Positions 30,428 through 37,692 of a DNA stretch of 37,692 bases are shown piece by piece. Below the pieces are notes generated by a model, which was given only the letters and a program-made list of their open reading frames with translations, searched no databases and was not told the DNA's origin. Made by a program: the position numbers and the translations under genes. Each line of letters opens with the position of its first letter. Positions within the stretch are counted from its first letter, which is position 1. The stretch is from Nitrosomonadaceae bacterium (lineage in GTDB: Bacteria; Pseudomonadota; Gammaproteobacteria; Burkholderiales; Nitrosomonadaceae): positions 1 to 37,692 of the forward strand of contig CAKKRD010000047.1 of NCBI GenBank assembly GCA_919902515.1, in the 5' to 3' direction.

Positions 30428-31836
30428 ATGTCACATTCTATCTCAGAACAGTTACGTTTTTCACCGGCTGCAGGCTTCACGGTCCAGGCCGATTTCAACG
30501 GGGGCGGACTTTCTTCCGATCTCGAGCCGCTGTTGCTGCGCGAAGTGGATCGCCAAATCGGGCTGACCGCACGCATTACCGGGGCACTGAATGACGCGCG
30601 ACATCCCGGTTACATCAAGCATTCCACGAGCGACTTGCTGCAACAGCGCATCTACCAAATCGGCTGCGGTTACGAAGATGGCAACGACAGCAACTCGCTG
30701 CGAAACGACCCCCTGTTCCGGCTGGGCGTGGACCGCAAGCCGTTTGATCCGGATCAGACGCTGGCCTCATCTGCCACCATTTCCCGATTCGAACACGCCG
30801 CCACCCGCAAGGATGTGTATCGATTCGCCCGCGCATTGGTGGAACAGTTCATCGCGAGTTACGCCATCCCGCCCGAAGCCCTGATTCTTGACCTCGACCA
30901 CTCCGAAGCCTGTCCTGAGATTGTCGAAGGGATGCCGCCTATGGCCAGCAACCGCTCGCCTTCTATCACCCCCATTACCGCAGCACCTGTTACCTGCCGC
31001 TGTTAATCTTCGAAGGCTTGAGTGGGGCACTGGTTTGTGCGGTGCTGCGTCCGGGCAAGCGCCCCACTGGGGCCGAGAACGCCATGATTCTCAAACGTGT
31101 GCTGGAACTGATCCGCCGTCACTTTCCTGACACGCATATTCTGGTGCGCGGCGACGGCCATTTCTCCAATCCCAAATTAATGCGTCTGATAGACGCCATG
31201 CCCAACACTGACTTCATCTTCGGTTTGGGCGGCAATGCGGTGTTGAATCGCAAAGCCGAACCCGTCTTGCAGTAGGCGCGTAATCTGTATGCACAGCGCC
31301 AGCGCCTGGATGCCCATTTCTCATCGGTGCGCCTGTATGAGGAATTCCACTATGCTGCCGCTTCCTGGCCAAAGCCGTTTCGGGTAGTCCTCAAAGCGGA
31401 GGTCATGGCGCTGGGGGATAACCCGCGGTTCGTGGTGACCTCGCTGGAAATACCCGAACCCCAAACCATTTACACCGAGCTTTATTGCGCCCGGGGTCAA
31501 GCCGAGAACTTCATCAAGCACCTGAAATGCGATTTGGCTTCCGATCGGACTTCCTGCACCACGTTCCTGGCCAACTTCATGCGCTTGCAGCTGCACGCTG
31601 CAGCCTATGTGTTGCATCAGCAGTTGCGCACTCAGGCGCTAAAACATACCGAGCTCTCGGCTGCACAGCCCGGCTCGGTCATCTTGAAACTGTTCAAAAT
31701 CGCCGTGCAGGTCAAACAGTACAAAGATCGCGTCATCCTTCACTTGCCATCCGCATGTGCGGTAAAACACCTGCTTCACTGCGTCACTGAACGGCTGTTT
31801 CTGAGTAAGCCCCCAGCATTTGCCAACTCTTCCTGA
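30428..31836 (+). pseudogene. IS1380-family transposase, broken
   Basis: The three parts of one DDE transposase can be read in sequence. Part one (30428 to about 30904) ends with the first catalytic Asp region LILDLDHS. Part two resumes in another frame at about 30940 (YGQQPLAFYHPHYRSTCYLPLLIFEGLSGAL) and carries the second Asp in VRGDGHF; it stops at an in-frame TAG (31273-31275). Part three continues in the same frame (ARNLYAQRQRLDAHF..) with the Glu region YCARGQAENFIKHLKCDL and ends at 31836. The frameshift coincides with a repeat-like insertion at 30905-30931. With a shift and a nonsense codon the gene is dead. Confidence 0.85.
30905..30931. repeat. REP-like sequence inside the transposase pseudogene
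   Basis: This 27-bp segment reads GAAGCCTGTCCTGAGATTGT followed by CGAAGGG and shares the core TGAG(C/A)TTGTCGAA with the repeat arms at 3536-3606. It replaces the residues expected between LDHS and YGQQ of the transposase and shifts the frame. Confidence 0.55.
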
Positions 31837-32044
31837 TCACGATACGTCTGGCCAACCGTGAACGCGCCACTCCTCTCCCTTCTTAACCGTTCAACCCAAA
31901 CCAACCTCATTCGGGGGTAGGGGGCGTTTTGGCAAAATTGCCCCTTGCGGCAGAAACCAATACAAAGCTATGCTTCAGAGCGGTTTATGAAACATTCAGG
32001 CTACATTAACCACACCGAGTTATTGGGCGACGTTCTGCAAGGGA

Positions 32045-32060
32045 TGTTTCACGTGAAACA
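32045..32060. promoter_or_regulatory. parS: parS centromere site
   Basis: TGTTTCACGTGAAACA, a perfect 16-bp palindrome, identical to the conserved bacterial parS recognised by ParB. It lies about 120 bp right of the IS1380-like remnant and 116 bp before mnmG, and about 3.5 kb from parB. ParB loads and spreads from such sites. Apart from this site the non-coding interval 31926-32175 shows nothing definite; TAGAAT at 32140-32145 may be the -10 of mnmG. Confidence 0.93.
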
Positions 32061-32175
32061 CTCGCTGAGCCTCTAAGAAAGTATGCTGGTTTTCCGTTAA
32101 GGGCGGGGGGAAGCACTTACGCCATTCTTTGTTTTACCGTAGAATGTTTTCCTTCAAGACTCCCAATGATTGTTA

Positions 32176-34092
32176 ATGCCGATGGTTTTCTCTGAAAATT
32201 TCGATGTGATTGTGGTGGGCGGCGGTCATGCCGGCACCGAAGCAGCGCTTGCCGCCGCGCGTATGGGGCAAAAAACGCTGCTGCTTTCGCACAATATCGA
32301 AACGCTGGGACAAATGTCGTGCAACCCCTCCATCGGCGGCATAGGCAAGGGGCACTTGGTCAAGGAAGTGGATGCGCTGGGCGGCGCCATGGCCACCGCC
32401 GCCGATGAGGCTGGTATTCAGTTTCGGATACTCAATTCCAGCAAGGGGCCGGCGGTGCGCGCGACGCGCGCCCAAGCCGACCGGGCGCTCTATCGTCAGG
32501 CGATCCGCCATCGCTTGGAAAATCAGCCTAATCTTTGCTTATTCCAGCAAGCGGTGGACGACCTTACGCTTGAAGGTGACCGGGTCACGGGAGTTGTCAC
32601 TCAGCTGGGAGTAAGGTTTTCTGCGCGCGCTGTGATACTTACTGCTGGTACATTTCTTGGTGGTTTGGCACACATCGGCTCAAGTAACTTTCAAGCGGGG
32701 CGAGCCGGAGACCCGCCGTCTATCAGCCTTGCGCTTCGTTTGCGGGAGATGAAGCTGCCCGTAGGGCGGTTGAAAACCGGTACGCCACCGCGTATAGACG
32801 GGCGTAGCATAGATTATTCGGTAATGGTGGAACAGTCTGGCGACGACCCTGCGCCGGTGTTTTCGTTCCTGGGCAAGGTCGCCCAACATCCGCGCCAACT
32901 ATCCTGCTGGATTACGCACACCAACACCAGTACCCACGAGATCATTCGTGCCGGTTTGGATCGCTCGCCTTTATTCGCCGGCACAATCGAAGGCACGGGA
33001 CCGCGTTATTGCCCTTCCATTGAGGACAAAGTGGTGCGATTTTCCACCAAGGAATCGCACCAGATTTTTCTTGAACCGGAAGGGCTCAACACGCACGAGG
33101 TATACCCGAACGGAATCTCAACCAGCCTGCCGTTCGACATGCAGGTTGATCTGGTGCGCTCGATCAAGGGGCTGGAAAATGCGCATATCACGCGCCCCGG
33201 CTACGCCATCGAATACGATTACTTTGATCCGCGCGGACTCAAGAGCTCTCTTGAAACCAAGGCGATAGAGGGATTGTTCTTTGCCGGACAGATCAACGGT
33301 ACTACCGGCTACGAAGAAGCTGCCGCACAAGGACTGTTGGCCGGCATCAACGCGGCCCTTAAAACGCAGGGGCTCAGCGCATGGTGTCCGCGACGTGACG
33401 AAGCTTATCTGGGTGTGTTGGTGGATGATCTCATCACCCGCGGCGTCACTGAACCCTATCGCATGTTCACCAGTCGTGCCGAATATCGCCTACAGTTGCG
33501 CGAAGACAACGCTGATTTGCGTCTGACAGAAATCGGACGCAGGCTGGGGGTAGTGGATAATACGCGCTGGACTGCATTCGACGCCAAGCGCACAGCCATT
33601 GCCCGCGAGCAGGAAAGGTTGAAAGCTGTCTGGCTCAACCCAAAAATGAATGCGAATGCTTTATTCGAAACGGATATCCTGCGGGTGCTGGGTAAACCCC
33701 TCGAGCGCGAATACTCTTTGTATGAGTTGTTGCGCCGTCCAGAGGTGACCTATGCGGGTCTGATGACGCTGCCGCAGGGCGACGACTTCGTCGCCGATAC
33801 CCTGGTTGCGGAACAAGTCGAAATCCAGGCGAAGTATCATGGTTACATCGAGCGCCAGAAAACTGAAGTGGCGCGCCACATGCACCACGAAAAGACCCGC
33901 TTGCCGCAAGATCTGGATTACCGGTCCGTGCGCGGGCTTTCCAGCGAGGTGCAGCAAAAACTGAATCAGCACAAACCTGAAACAGTGGGGCAGGCAGCGC
34001 GCATTTCCGGCATGACACCCGCAGCGGTTTCGTTGTTGCTGGTGCATGTTAAGCGCGGCTTTTCCGGCCTGGACAAAAAGAAAAGCGCATGA
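32176..34092 (+). CDS. mnmG: tRNA uridine-5-carboxymethylaminomethyl modification enzyme MnmG
   Basis: A 638-residue FAD protein, partner of MnmE in wobble uridine modification. The FAD-binding [23 protein letters not shown] is near residue 15, with [39 protein letters not shown], the catalytic-cysteine region ISWITHTN-like [13 protein letters not shown] and [31 protein letters not shown] following. The C-terminal MnmE-binding domain ends [14 protein letters not shown] 32176 and ATG 32182 are both possible starts; neither has a strong ribosome binding site. It overlaps rsmG by ATGA. Confidence 0.97.
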   Translation: MPMVFSENFDVIVVGGGHAGTEAALAAARMGQKTLLLSHNIETLGQMSCNPSIGGIGKGHLVKEVDALGGAMATAADEAGIQFRILNSSKGPAVRATRAQADRALYRQAIRHRLENQPNLCLFQQAVDDLTLEGDRVTGVVTQLGVRFSARAVILTAGTFLGGLAHIGSSNFQAGRAGDPPSISLALRLREMKLPVGRLKTGTPPRIDGRSIDYSVMVEQSGDDPAPVFSFLGKVAQHPRQLSCWITHTNTSTHEIIRAGLDRSPLFAGTIEGTGPRYCPSIEDKVVRFSTKESHQIFLEPEGLNTHEVYPNGISTSLPFDMQVDLVRSIKGLENAHITRPGYAIEYDYFDPRGLKSSLETKAIEGLFFAGQINGTTGYEEAAAQGLLAGINAALKTQGLSAWCPRRDEAYLGVLVDDLITRGVTEPYRMFTSRAEYRLQLREDNADLRLTEIGRRLGVVDNTRWTAFDAKRTAIAREQERLKAVWLNPKMNANALFETDILRVLGKPLEREYSLYELLRRPEVTYAGLMTLPQGDDFVADTLVAEQVEIQAKYHGYIERQKTEVARHMHHEKTRLPQDLDYRSVRGLSSEVQQKLNQHKPETVGQAARISGMTPAAVSLLLVHVKRGFSGLDKKKSA

Positions 34093-34721
34093 GCCTGGCG
34101 GAATCGCTGGCTGACGGGATTGCGGCCCTGGGGCTTGCGCTTCCGCAGGCAACCCAAGCCCGTTTGCTGCAATATCTGGCGCTAATCAGAAAATGGAACC
34201 AGGTGCATAATCTGACGGCGGTGCGTGAACCGGAAACAATGCTGCCCCGGCATCTGCTTGATAGCTTGGCTGTTCTGCCGCATATTGCCGGACCGCGCAT
34301 CGTTGACGTGGGCAGCGGTGCGGGTTTGCCGGGAATTCCTCTGGCTTTGGTACGGCCGGATTGGCATGTAGTGTTGCTTGAGAGCAATCACAAAAAGGCC
34401 GTGTTTTTGCAGCAGGCGCGCATCGAATTGCAGCTGGAAAACGTCGAGGTAGTGGCCGAACGGGCAGAAAATTTCCATCCAGAGGCCAAGTTTAATACGG
34501 TGATTTCGCGTGCTTTTTCTGACCTGACGGATTTTGTTCAGCTGGCAGGACATCTGTGTGTAGAGGAAGACAGCAGCGGCAGGCTGGTAGCGATGAAAGG
34601 GGTTTATCCCCACGAGGAGCTGGCGCAAATACCGCCACAATTCATGATCGAAAAAACCCTGTCTGTTGCGGTTCCCGGTCTTGAAGCGGAGCGGCATCTG
34701 GTTGTGCTTAGGCGGGCGTAA
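34089..34721 (+). CDS. rsmG: 16S rRNA (guanine-527-N7) methyltransferase RsmG
   Basis: A 210-residue SAM-dependent methyltransferase acting on G527 of 16S rRNA. It has the family start ([39 protein letters not shown]) and SAM motif [38 protein letters not shown], then VVAERAENF and [13 protein letters not shown]. It overlaps mnmG by 4 bp, and parA follows within 70 bp, the common mnmG-rsmG-parA-parB order. Confidence 0.97.
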   Translation: MSLAESLADGIAALGLALPQATQARLLQYLALIRKWNQVHNLTAVREPETMLPRHLLDSLAVLPHIAGPRIVDVGSGAGLPGIPLALVRPDWHVVLLESNHKKAVFLQQARIELQLENVEVVAERAENFHPEAKFNTVISRAFSDLTDFVQLAGHLCVEEDSSGRLVAMKGVYPHEELAQIPPQFMIEKTLSVAVPGLEAERHLVVLRRA

Positions 34722-34788
34722 TTGATGCAGCGTCCTTTTGTGTTTTGATCGTTTGGAATCCGGCTGTGCCGGTTTGGGGGCAAGCGCA

Positions 34789-35571
34789 GTGGCAAAAATT
34801 CTAGCAATAACCAATCAAAAGGGTGGGGTGGGGAAAACCACTACCAGCGTTAATCTGGCCGCAAGCTTGGTGGCCGCCAAGAGGCGTGTGCTGTTGGTTG
34901 ATCTGGATCCGCAGGGTAACGCGACCATGGGCAGCGGTGTGGACAAGCATGCTCTGCAACACACAGTTTACCATATATTGCTGGGTAATCAATGCATTAC
35001 GGACGTGCGCGCGATCTCCGCCAGTGGCAAGTATGACTTGATCCCCGCCAATCGCGATCTGGCCGGCGCCGAAGTGGAGATGGTGGATTTGCCGCAACGC
35101 GAAACACGCCTGAAAACAGCATTGCAAGAAGTGGAAAGCGAATACGATTTCATCCTCATTGATTGCCCGCCGGCACTCAACTTGCTTACGCTCAACGGCC
35201 TCTGTGCGGCGCATGCGGTGATGATCCCGATGCAATGCGAATATTACGCGCTGGAGGGGCTGAGCGATCTGGTCAATACTATCAAGAAAGTGCGCGCCAA
35301 CTTTAACCCGATACTGGAGATCGAGGGCTTGCTGCGCACCATGTTCGACCCGCGCAGCATACTGGCACAGCAAGTGTCGCAACAACTGCAGCAACATTTT
35401 GGTGAAAAGGTCTACCGCACCGTGATCCCGCGTAACGTGCGATTGGCCGAGGCTCCCAGCTTTGGTCTGCCGGCGCTGTATCACGACAAGTTATCGAAGG
35501 GTACGCAAGCCTACTTAGCGCTGGCGGGAGAAATACTTGAAAAATATCCTGTCAGCGCGGCACAGAGCTGA
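34789..35571 (+). CDS. parA: Chromosome partitioning ATPase ParA
   Basis: A 260-residue Soj/ParA-type ATPase whose ATP-driven binding to the nucleoid moves ParB-parS complexes. The deviant Walker A KGGVGKTTTS with both lysines is at residues 11-20; VLLVDLDPQGNATMGSG and DFILIDCPPALNLLTLNGL follow. I place the start at the GTG at 34789, giving the usual MAKILAITNQKGG; G-rich sequence 9 bp upstream could serve as ribosome binding site. The TTG-started reading from 34738 would add 17 unlikely residues. Confidence 0.96.
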   Translation: MAKILAITNQKGGVGKTTTSVNLAASLVAAKRRVLLVDLDPQGNATMGSGVDKHALQHTVYHILLGNQCITDVRAISASGKYDLIPANRDLAGAEVEMVDLPQRETRLKTALQEVESEYDFILIDCPPALNLLTLNGLCAAHAVMIPMQCEYYALEGLSDLVNTIKKVRANFNPILEIEGLLRTMFDPRSILAQQVSQQLQQHFGEKVYRTVIPRNVRLAEAPSFGLPALYHDKLSKGTQAYLALAGEILEKYPVSAAQS

Positions 35572-35598
35572 CAGGATACGGAGATAGAGGATAGGAAA

Positions 35599-36438
35599 AT
35601 GGTGAAATTAAAGGGACTGGGAAGAGGGTTGGACGCACTGCTGTCGGGTAGCAACGACAGTAATGCGGCAGGGGAGTCGTTGCAGAATCTTAAAACCGCG
35701 CTGTTACAGCCAGGCAAATATCAGCCACGTACCCACATGGACAAGGAATCCCTGGCCGAGCTTGCCGATTCCATCAAGGTGCGAGGGGTGATGCAGCCAG
35801 TGTTGGTGCGGCGGGTTTCCGCCGGACGCTATGAAATCATAGCCGGAGAGCGGCGCTGGCGAGCTGCCCAAATGGCGGGACTTGAGGAGATTCCGGCGCT
35901 GATCCGCGATGTACCTGATGAAGCGGCGCTGGCCATGTCGCTGATTGAAAACATTCAACGTGAGAACCTAAACCCGCTGGAAGAGGCGCTGGGCATTCAG
36001 CGGCTCATCAATGAATTCGGTATGACCCACCAGGCGGCCAGCCAAGCGCTGGGTAGTTCTCGTAGTGCGGTTTCCAATCTGCTGCGGCTGCTCAATCTAT
36101 CCGCGCCGGTGCAAGAATTGATGATGCAGGGCAAGATCGACATGGGGCACGGCCGCGCCCTGCTTACACTGTCTGCAGCCAAGCAAATTGAAACCGCCCA
36201 TCAGGTGGTACACAAACAGCTTTCGGTGCGCGAGACTGAAAAGCTGGTGTATCGGATCGAGAATTTCGAATTGAAACAACCCCCCAAGCGCGACCGCGAT
36301 TTGCTGCGCCTGCAGGAGAGCGTTTCAGCGAAGCTTGGCGCACAAGTAGTCATCAAGCCCGGAAAAAAAGGTGCGGGCAACGTGGTGATCCACTATGCTA
36401 GCCTGGAGCAACTAGATGGAATATTGGCCAAGCTTTAG
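35599..36438 (+). CDS. parB: Chromosome partitioning protein ParB
   Basis: A 279-residue parS-binding CTPase of the Spo0J family. The N-terminal start KLKGLGRGLDALLS is the ParA-contacting tail. The conserved GERRWRAAQMAGLEEIPALI and ENIQRENLNPLEEA belong to the CTP-binding domain, and the helix-turn-helix is MTHQAASQALGSSRSAVSNLLRLLNL, followed by GHGRALLTL. The C-terminal part is the dimerisation domain. It lies 27 bp after parA; the parS target is at 32045. Confidence 0.97.
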   Translation: MVKLKGLGRGLDALLSGSNDSNAAGESLQNLKTALLQPGKYQPRTHMDKESLAELADSIKVRGVMQPVLVRRVSAGRYEIIAGERRWRAAQMAGLEEIPALIRDVPDEAALAMSLIENIQRENLNPLEEALGIQRLINEFGMTHQAASQALGSSRSAVSNLLRLLNLSAPVQELMMQGKIDMGHGRALLTLSAAKQIETAHQVVHKQLSVRETEKLVYRIENFELKQPPKRDRDLLRLQESVSAKLGAQVVIKPGKKGAGNVVIHYASLEQLDGILAKL

Positions 36439-36461
36439 GGCCATGACGAACTTTTAAGTGT

Positions 36462-36507
36462 TAGCAACAAATAGAATTGTCCGGTTTTGTAGCAAATGAA
36501 TTGTCCG
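36462..36507. repeat. End of the ISNCY-type element with repeated motif
   Basis: Two copies of a similar motif, TAGCAA(CA)AATAGAATTGTCCG at 36462-36483 and TAGCAAATGAATTGTCCG at 36490-36507, lie between parB and the transposase stop. Such subterminal repeats are typical transposase-binding ends. The other end of the element is outside the window. Confidence 0.6.
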
Positions 36508-36562
36508 CTTTCTACCGCACTGAATTGCAGATTCGATTCATTGCGTGGCTATGGCGGCGGAC

Positions 36563-37692
36563 TTACGCAACAACCTTGTTTTTCTGTTTTATTTCCTTGC
36601 CTAGTGCATCATAAGTAGCGAGTTTTCTCGGCCCATGAAAGATCGCCAGACGGACATTCGGATAGCGGTGGACTCGTACCTTCGCTTTGACATAATGACA
36701 GCGGTGGCGGTCAGGCGGGATTTGCAGCACCAAGTTCTCGAAGCGCACACAGTTATCATTGCCCACCGTGCGCTCGAATTGTTCGCACAGGATGTCGTCT
36801 AGTCCGCTCCCGATCCACGGCACGAAGGCGCTGCCTTCCTCCATGGCGGGTTGCATGAATTCGGCGTTGAATGCCAGACGATACACGCTGGCCAAATAGC
36901 GATTGGCCGCTGCCATGTCGGCAATGCCCGCCGCCAGTTCCTTCGGCAGCCGCTCCTGATGGGTGCGAAACATCCGCTCAGAGCGCCCCCGCGCCTGGGG
37001 CGAATAAGCCGCAATCATCTCGATGCCCAACTGTTTCAATGCCCGGCCAAACTGAGTGGGGTTGACCTTGTCCACCTTGCCACCCGCTGTAGGCGTATGC
37101 CAGTAGTGACTGCCACGATCCGAGTAAAACGAACTGAACAGTCCGTGCCCGGCAATGACCTCATCGACTCCCCGAAAGCTGCTCAGCGTGCCTTCTTCCC
37201 CGACAAAGAACATCGAATATTGCTCGTTGGTGGCATCATCCATGGTCACGATCAAATCCCATTTCTGCCCGCTAACCCATTCATGGGTGCTACCGTCCTG
37301 GTGAATCATCATGCCCGGCAATGGCGAGCGCTCGCGCCGCTTGCGATGGGTGCCACGCTTGGGGGCGCATGACACCACTCCTTCTGCTTGCAGCGTATTC
37401 TTCACCCAGGTGTAGCTACGCAAGCCGGCGTGATCACGGCAATACCAGGTGTAGAAGTGTTTGACGTTCCAGCCCTGGTAACGGCTACGGTACAATCCCA
37501 CCGCCACCATCACTTCATCCACCGGCGCCCGGTGCTGTGATACCTGGCTCAAACGCTTGTCTATCAACCCCTCCACTCCCGCCTCATGGAAGCGGTCAAG
37601 ATACCGCCGGAATGTCCGGTCGCACTCCCCCAGCAGCGCGTCCTGACAGAGACGGACAGCGCGCCATATTCCTGCTCGTAGTGGGGCAGCCA
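36563..37692 (-). CDS. ISNCY-type transposase with integrase core (partial at window edge)
   Basis: A DDE/integrase-core transposase. The part open from a GTG at 37576 gives 337 residues, but the same frame continues upstream without a stop to the window edge, reading LLGECDRTFRRYLDRFHEAGVEGLIDKR, the expected helix-turn-helix region. So the true start is probably outside, or a frameshift lies at the edge. Core motifs are HQDGSTHEWV, LIVTMDDATNEQYSMFF, FYSDRGSHYWHTP and AAYSPQARGRSERMFRTHQERLP, giving the D-D-E pattern. It is oriented toward parB. Family assignment rests on resemblance of these motifs to ISNCY transposases I know. Confidence 0.85.
   Translation of the reverse strand, partial: AAPLRAGIWRAVRLCQDALLGECDRTFRRYLDRFHEAGVEGLIDKRLSQVSQHRAPVDEVMVAVGLYRSRYQGWNVKHFYTWYCRDHAGLRSYTWVKNTLQAEGVVSCAPKRGTHRKRRERSPLPGMMIHQDGSTHEWVSGQKWDLIVTMDDATNEQYSMFFVGEEGTLSSFRGVDEVIAGHGLFSSFYSDRGSHYWHTPTAGGKVDKVNPTQFGRALKQLGIEMIAAYSPQARGRSERMFRTHQERLPKELAAGIADMAAANRYLASVYRLAFNAEFMQPAMEEGSAFVPWIGSGLDDILCEQFERTVGNDNCVRFENLVLQIPPDRHRCHYVKAKVRVHRYPNVRLAIFHGPRKLATYDALGKEIKQKNKVVA

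Larger units (their letters stand above)
30320..31925 (+). mobile_element. IS1380-like insertion sequence, decayed
   Basis: An element of about 1.6 kb, the size of the IS1380 family. The ends look like inverted repeats: the left begins GCCCCCTACCCTGAAT at 30320, and the right, read inward on the other strand from 31925, begins GCCCCCTACCCCCGAAT. They differ by a one-base indel and a substitution. I could not identify a clean target duplication. The only gene is a transposase pseudogene. It lies between mnmE and the parS/mnmG region, so it separates genes that are often closer together. Confidence 0.75.

Overview
The window is a piece of a bacterial chromosome around the replication origin region. 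Gene content and order (dnaA-dnaN-gyrB one way, rpmH-rnpA-yidD-yidC-mnmE-mnmG-rsmG-parA-parB the other way) and the rib-nusB-thiL-pgpA-pncC-recA-recX-alaS block fit a betaproteobacterium. I lean to the Nitrosomonadales/Gallionellaceae side from protein style, but the sequence alone does not prove the family. Coding DNA is mostly G+C rich.

Layout. (1) 1-1593: the inner end of an integrated element, with one small secreted protein and a tyrosine-recombinase integrase lying against the 3' end of a tRNA-Arg(CCT) gene. (2) 1700-4110, plus strand: an MFS transporter, an exported PrxQ/BCP-type peroxiredoxin and a short DksA/TraR-family zinc-finger protein, with a nested inverted-repeat element between the last two. 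(3) 4126-15727, minus strand: a long housekeeping run. Read in transcription order it is ribE, ribBA, ribH, nusB, thiL, pgpA, pncC, recA, recX, a small frameshifted gene, alaS, trxB and an Smr-domain gene. Several neighbours overlap by ATGA (ribE/ribBA, ribH/nusB, recX/small gene), which suggests coupled translation. (4) 16076-17895, plus strand: a RegB/RegA (PrrBA/RoxSR-type) redox two-component pair, sitting between ribD and ribE. A 17-bp palindrome upstream matches the RegA/PrrA half-site pattern. (5) 17921-26170, minus strand: dnaA, dnaN, gyrB, glyA, nrdR, ribD. (6) 26340-30300, plus strand: rpmH, rnpA, yidD, yidC, mnmE. (7) 30320-31925: a decayed IS1380-like element. (8) A perfect parS site at 32045-32060, then mnmG, rsmG, parA, parB. 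(9) 36462 to the end: an ISNCY-type insertion sequence running off the right edge.

How it fits together. DnaA boxes flank dnaA on both sides, and transcription diverges from the dnaA/rpmH interval, so the origin is probably at or beside dnaA. ParA, ParB and a parS site lie 6-10 kb away and would handle chromosome segregation. rpmH-rnpA-yidD-yidC links ribosome and tRNA processing with membrane protein insertion. mnmE and mnmG make the tRNA wobble-uridine modification. The rib genes make riboflavin, interrupted here by the redox regulator pair.

The observations I find most worth following are: an extra block of roughly 110 residues, lower in G+C, inside alanyl-tRNA synthetase; the palindrome in front of regB; the nested inverted-repeat element at 3521-3647, whose core recurs inside the dead transposase; and the single-base frameshift in the small gene between recX and alaS. 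I saw no CRISPR array, rRNA or obvious new defence system.
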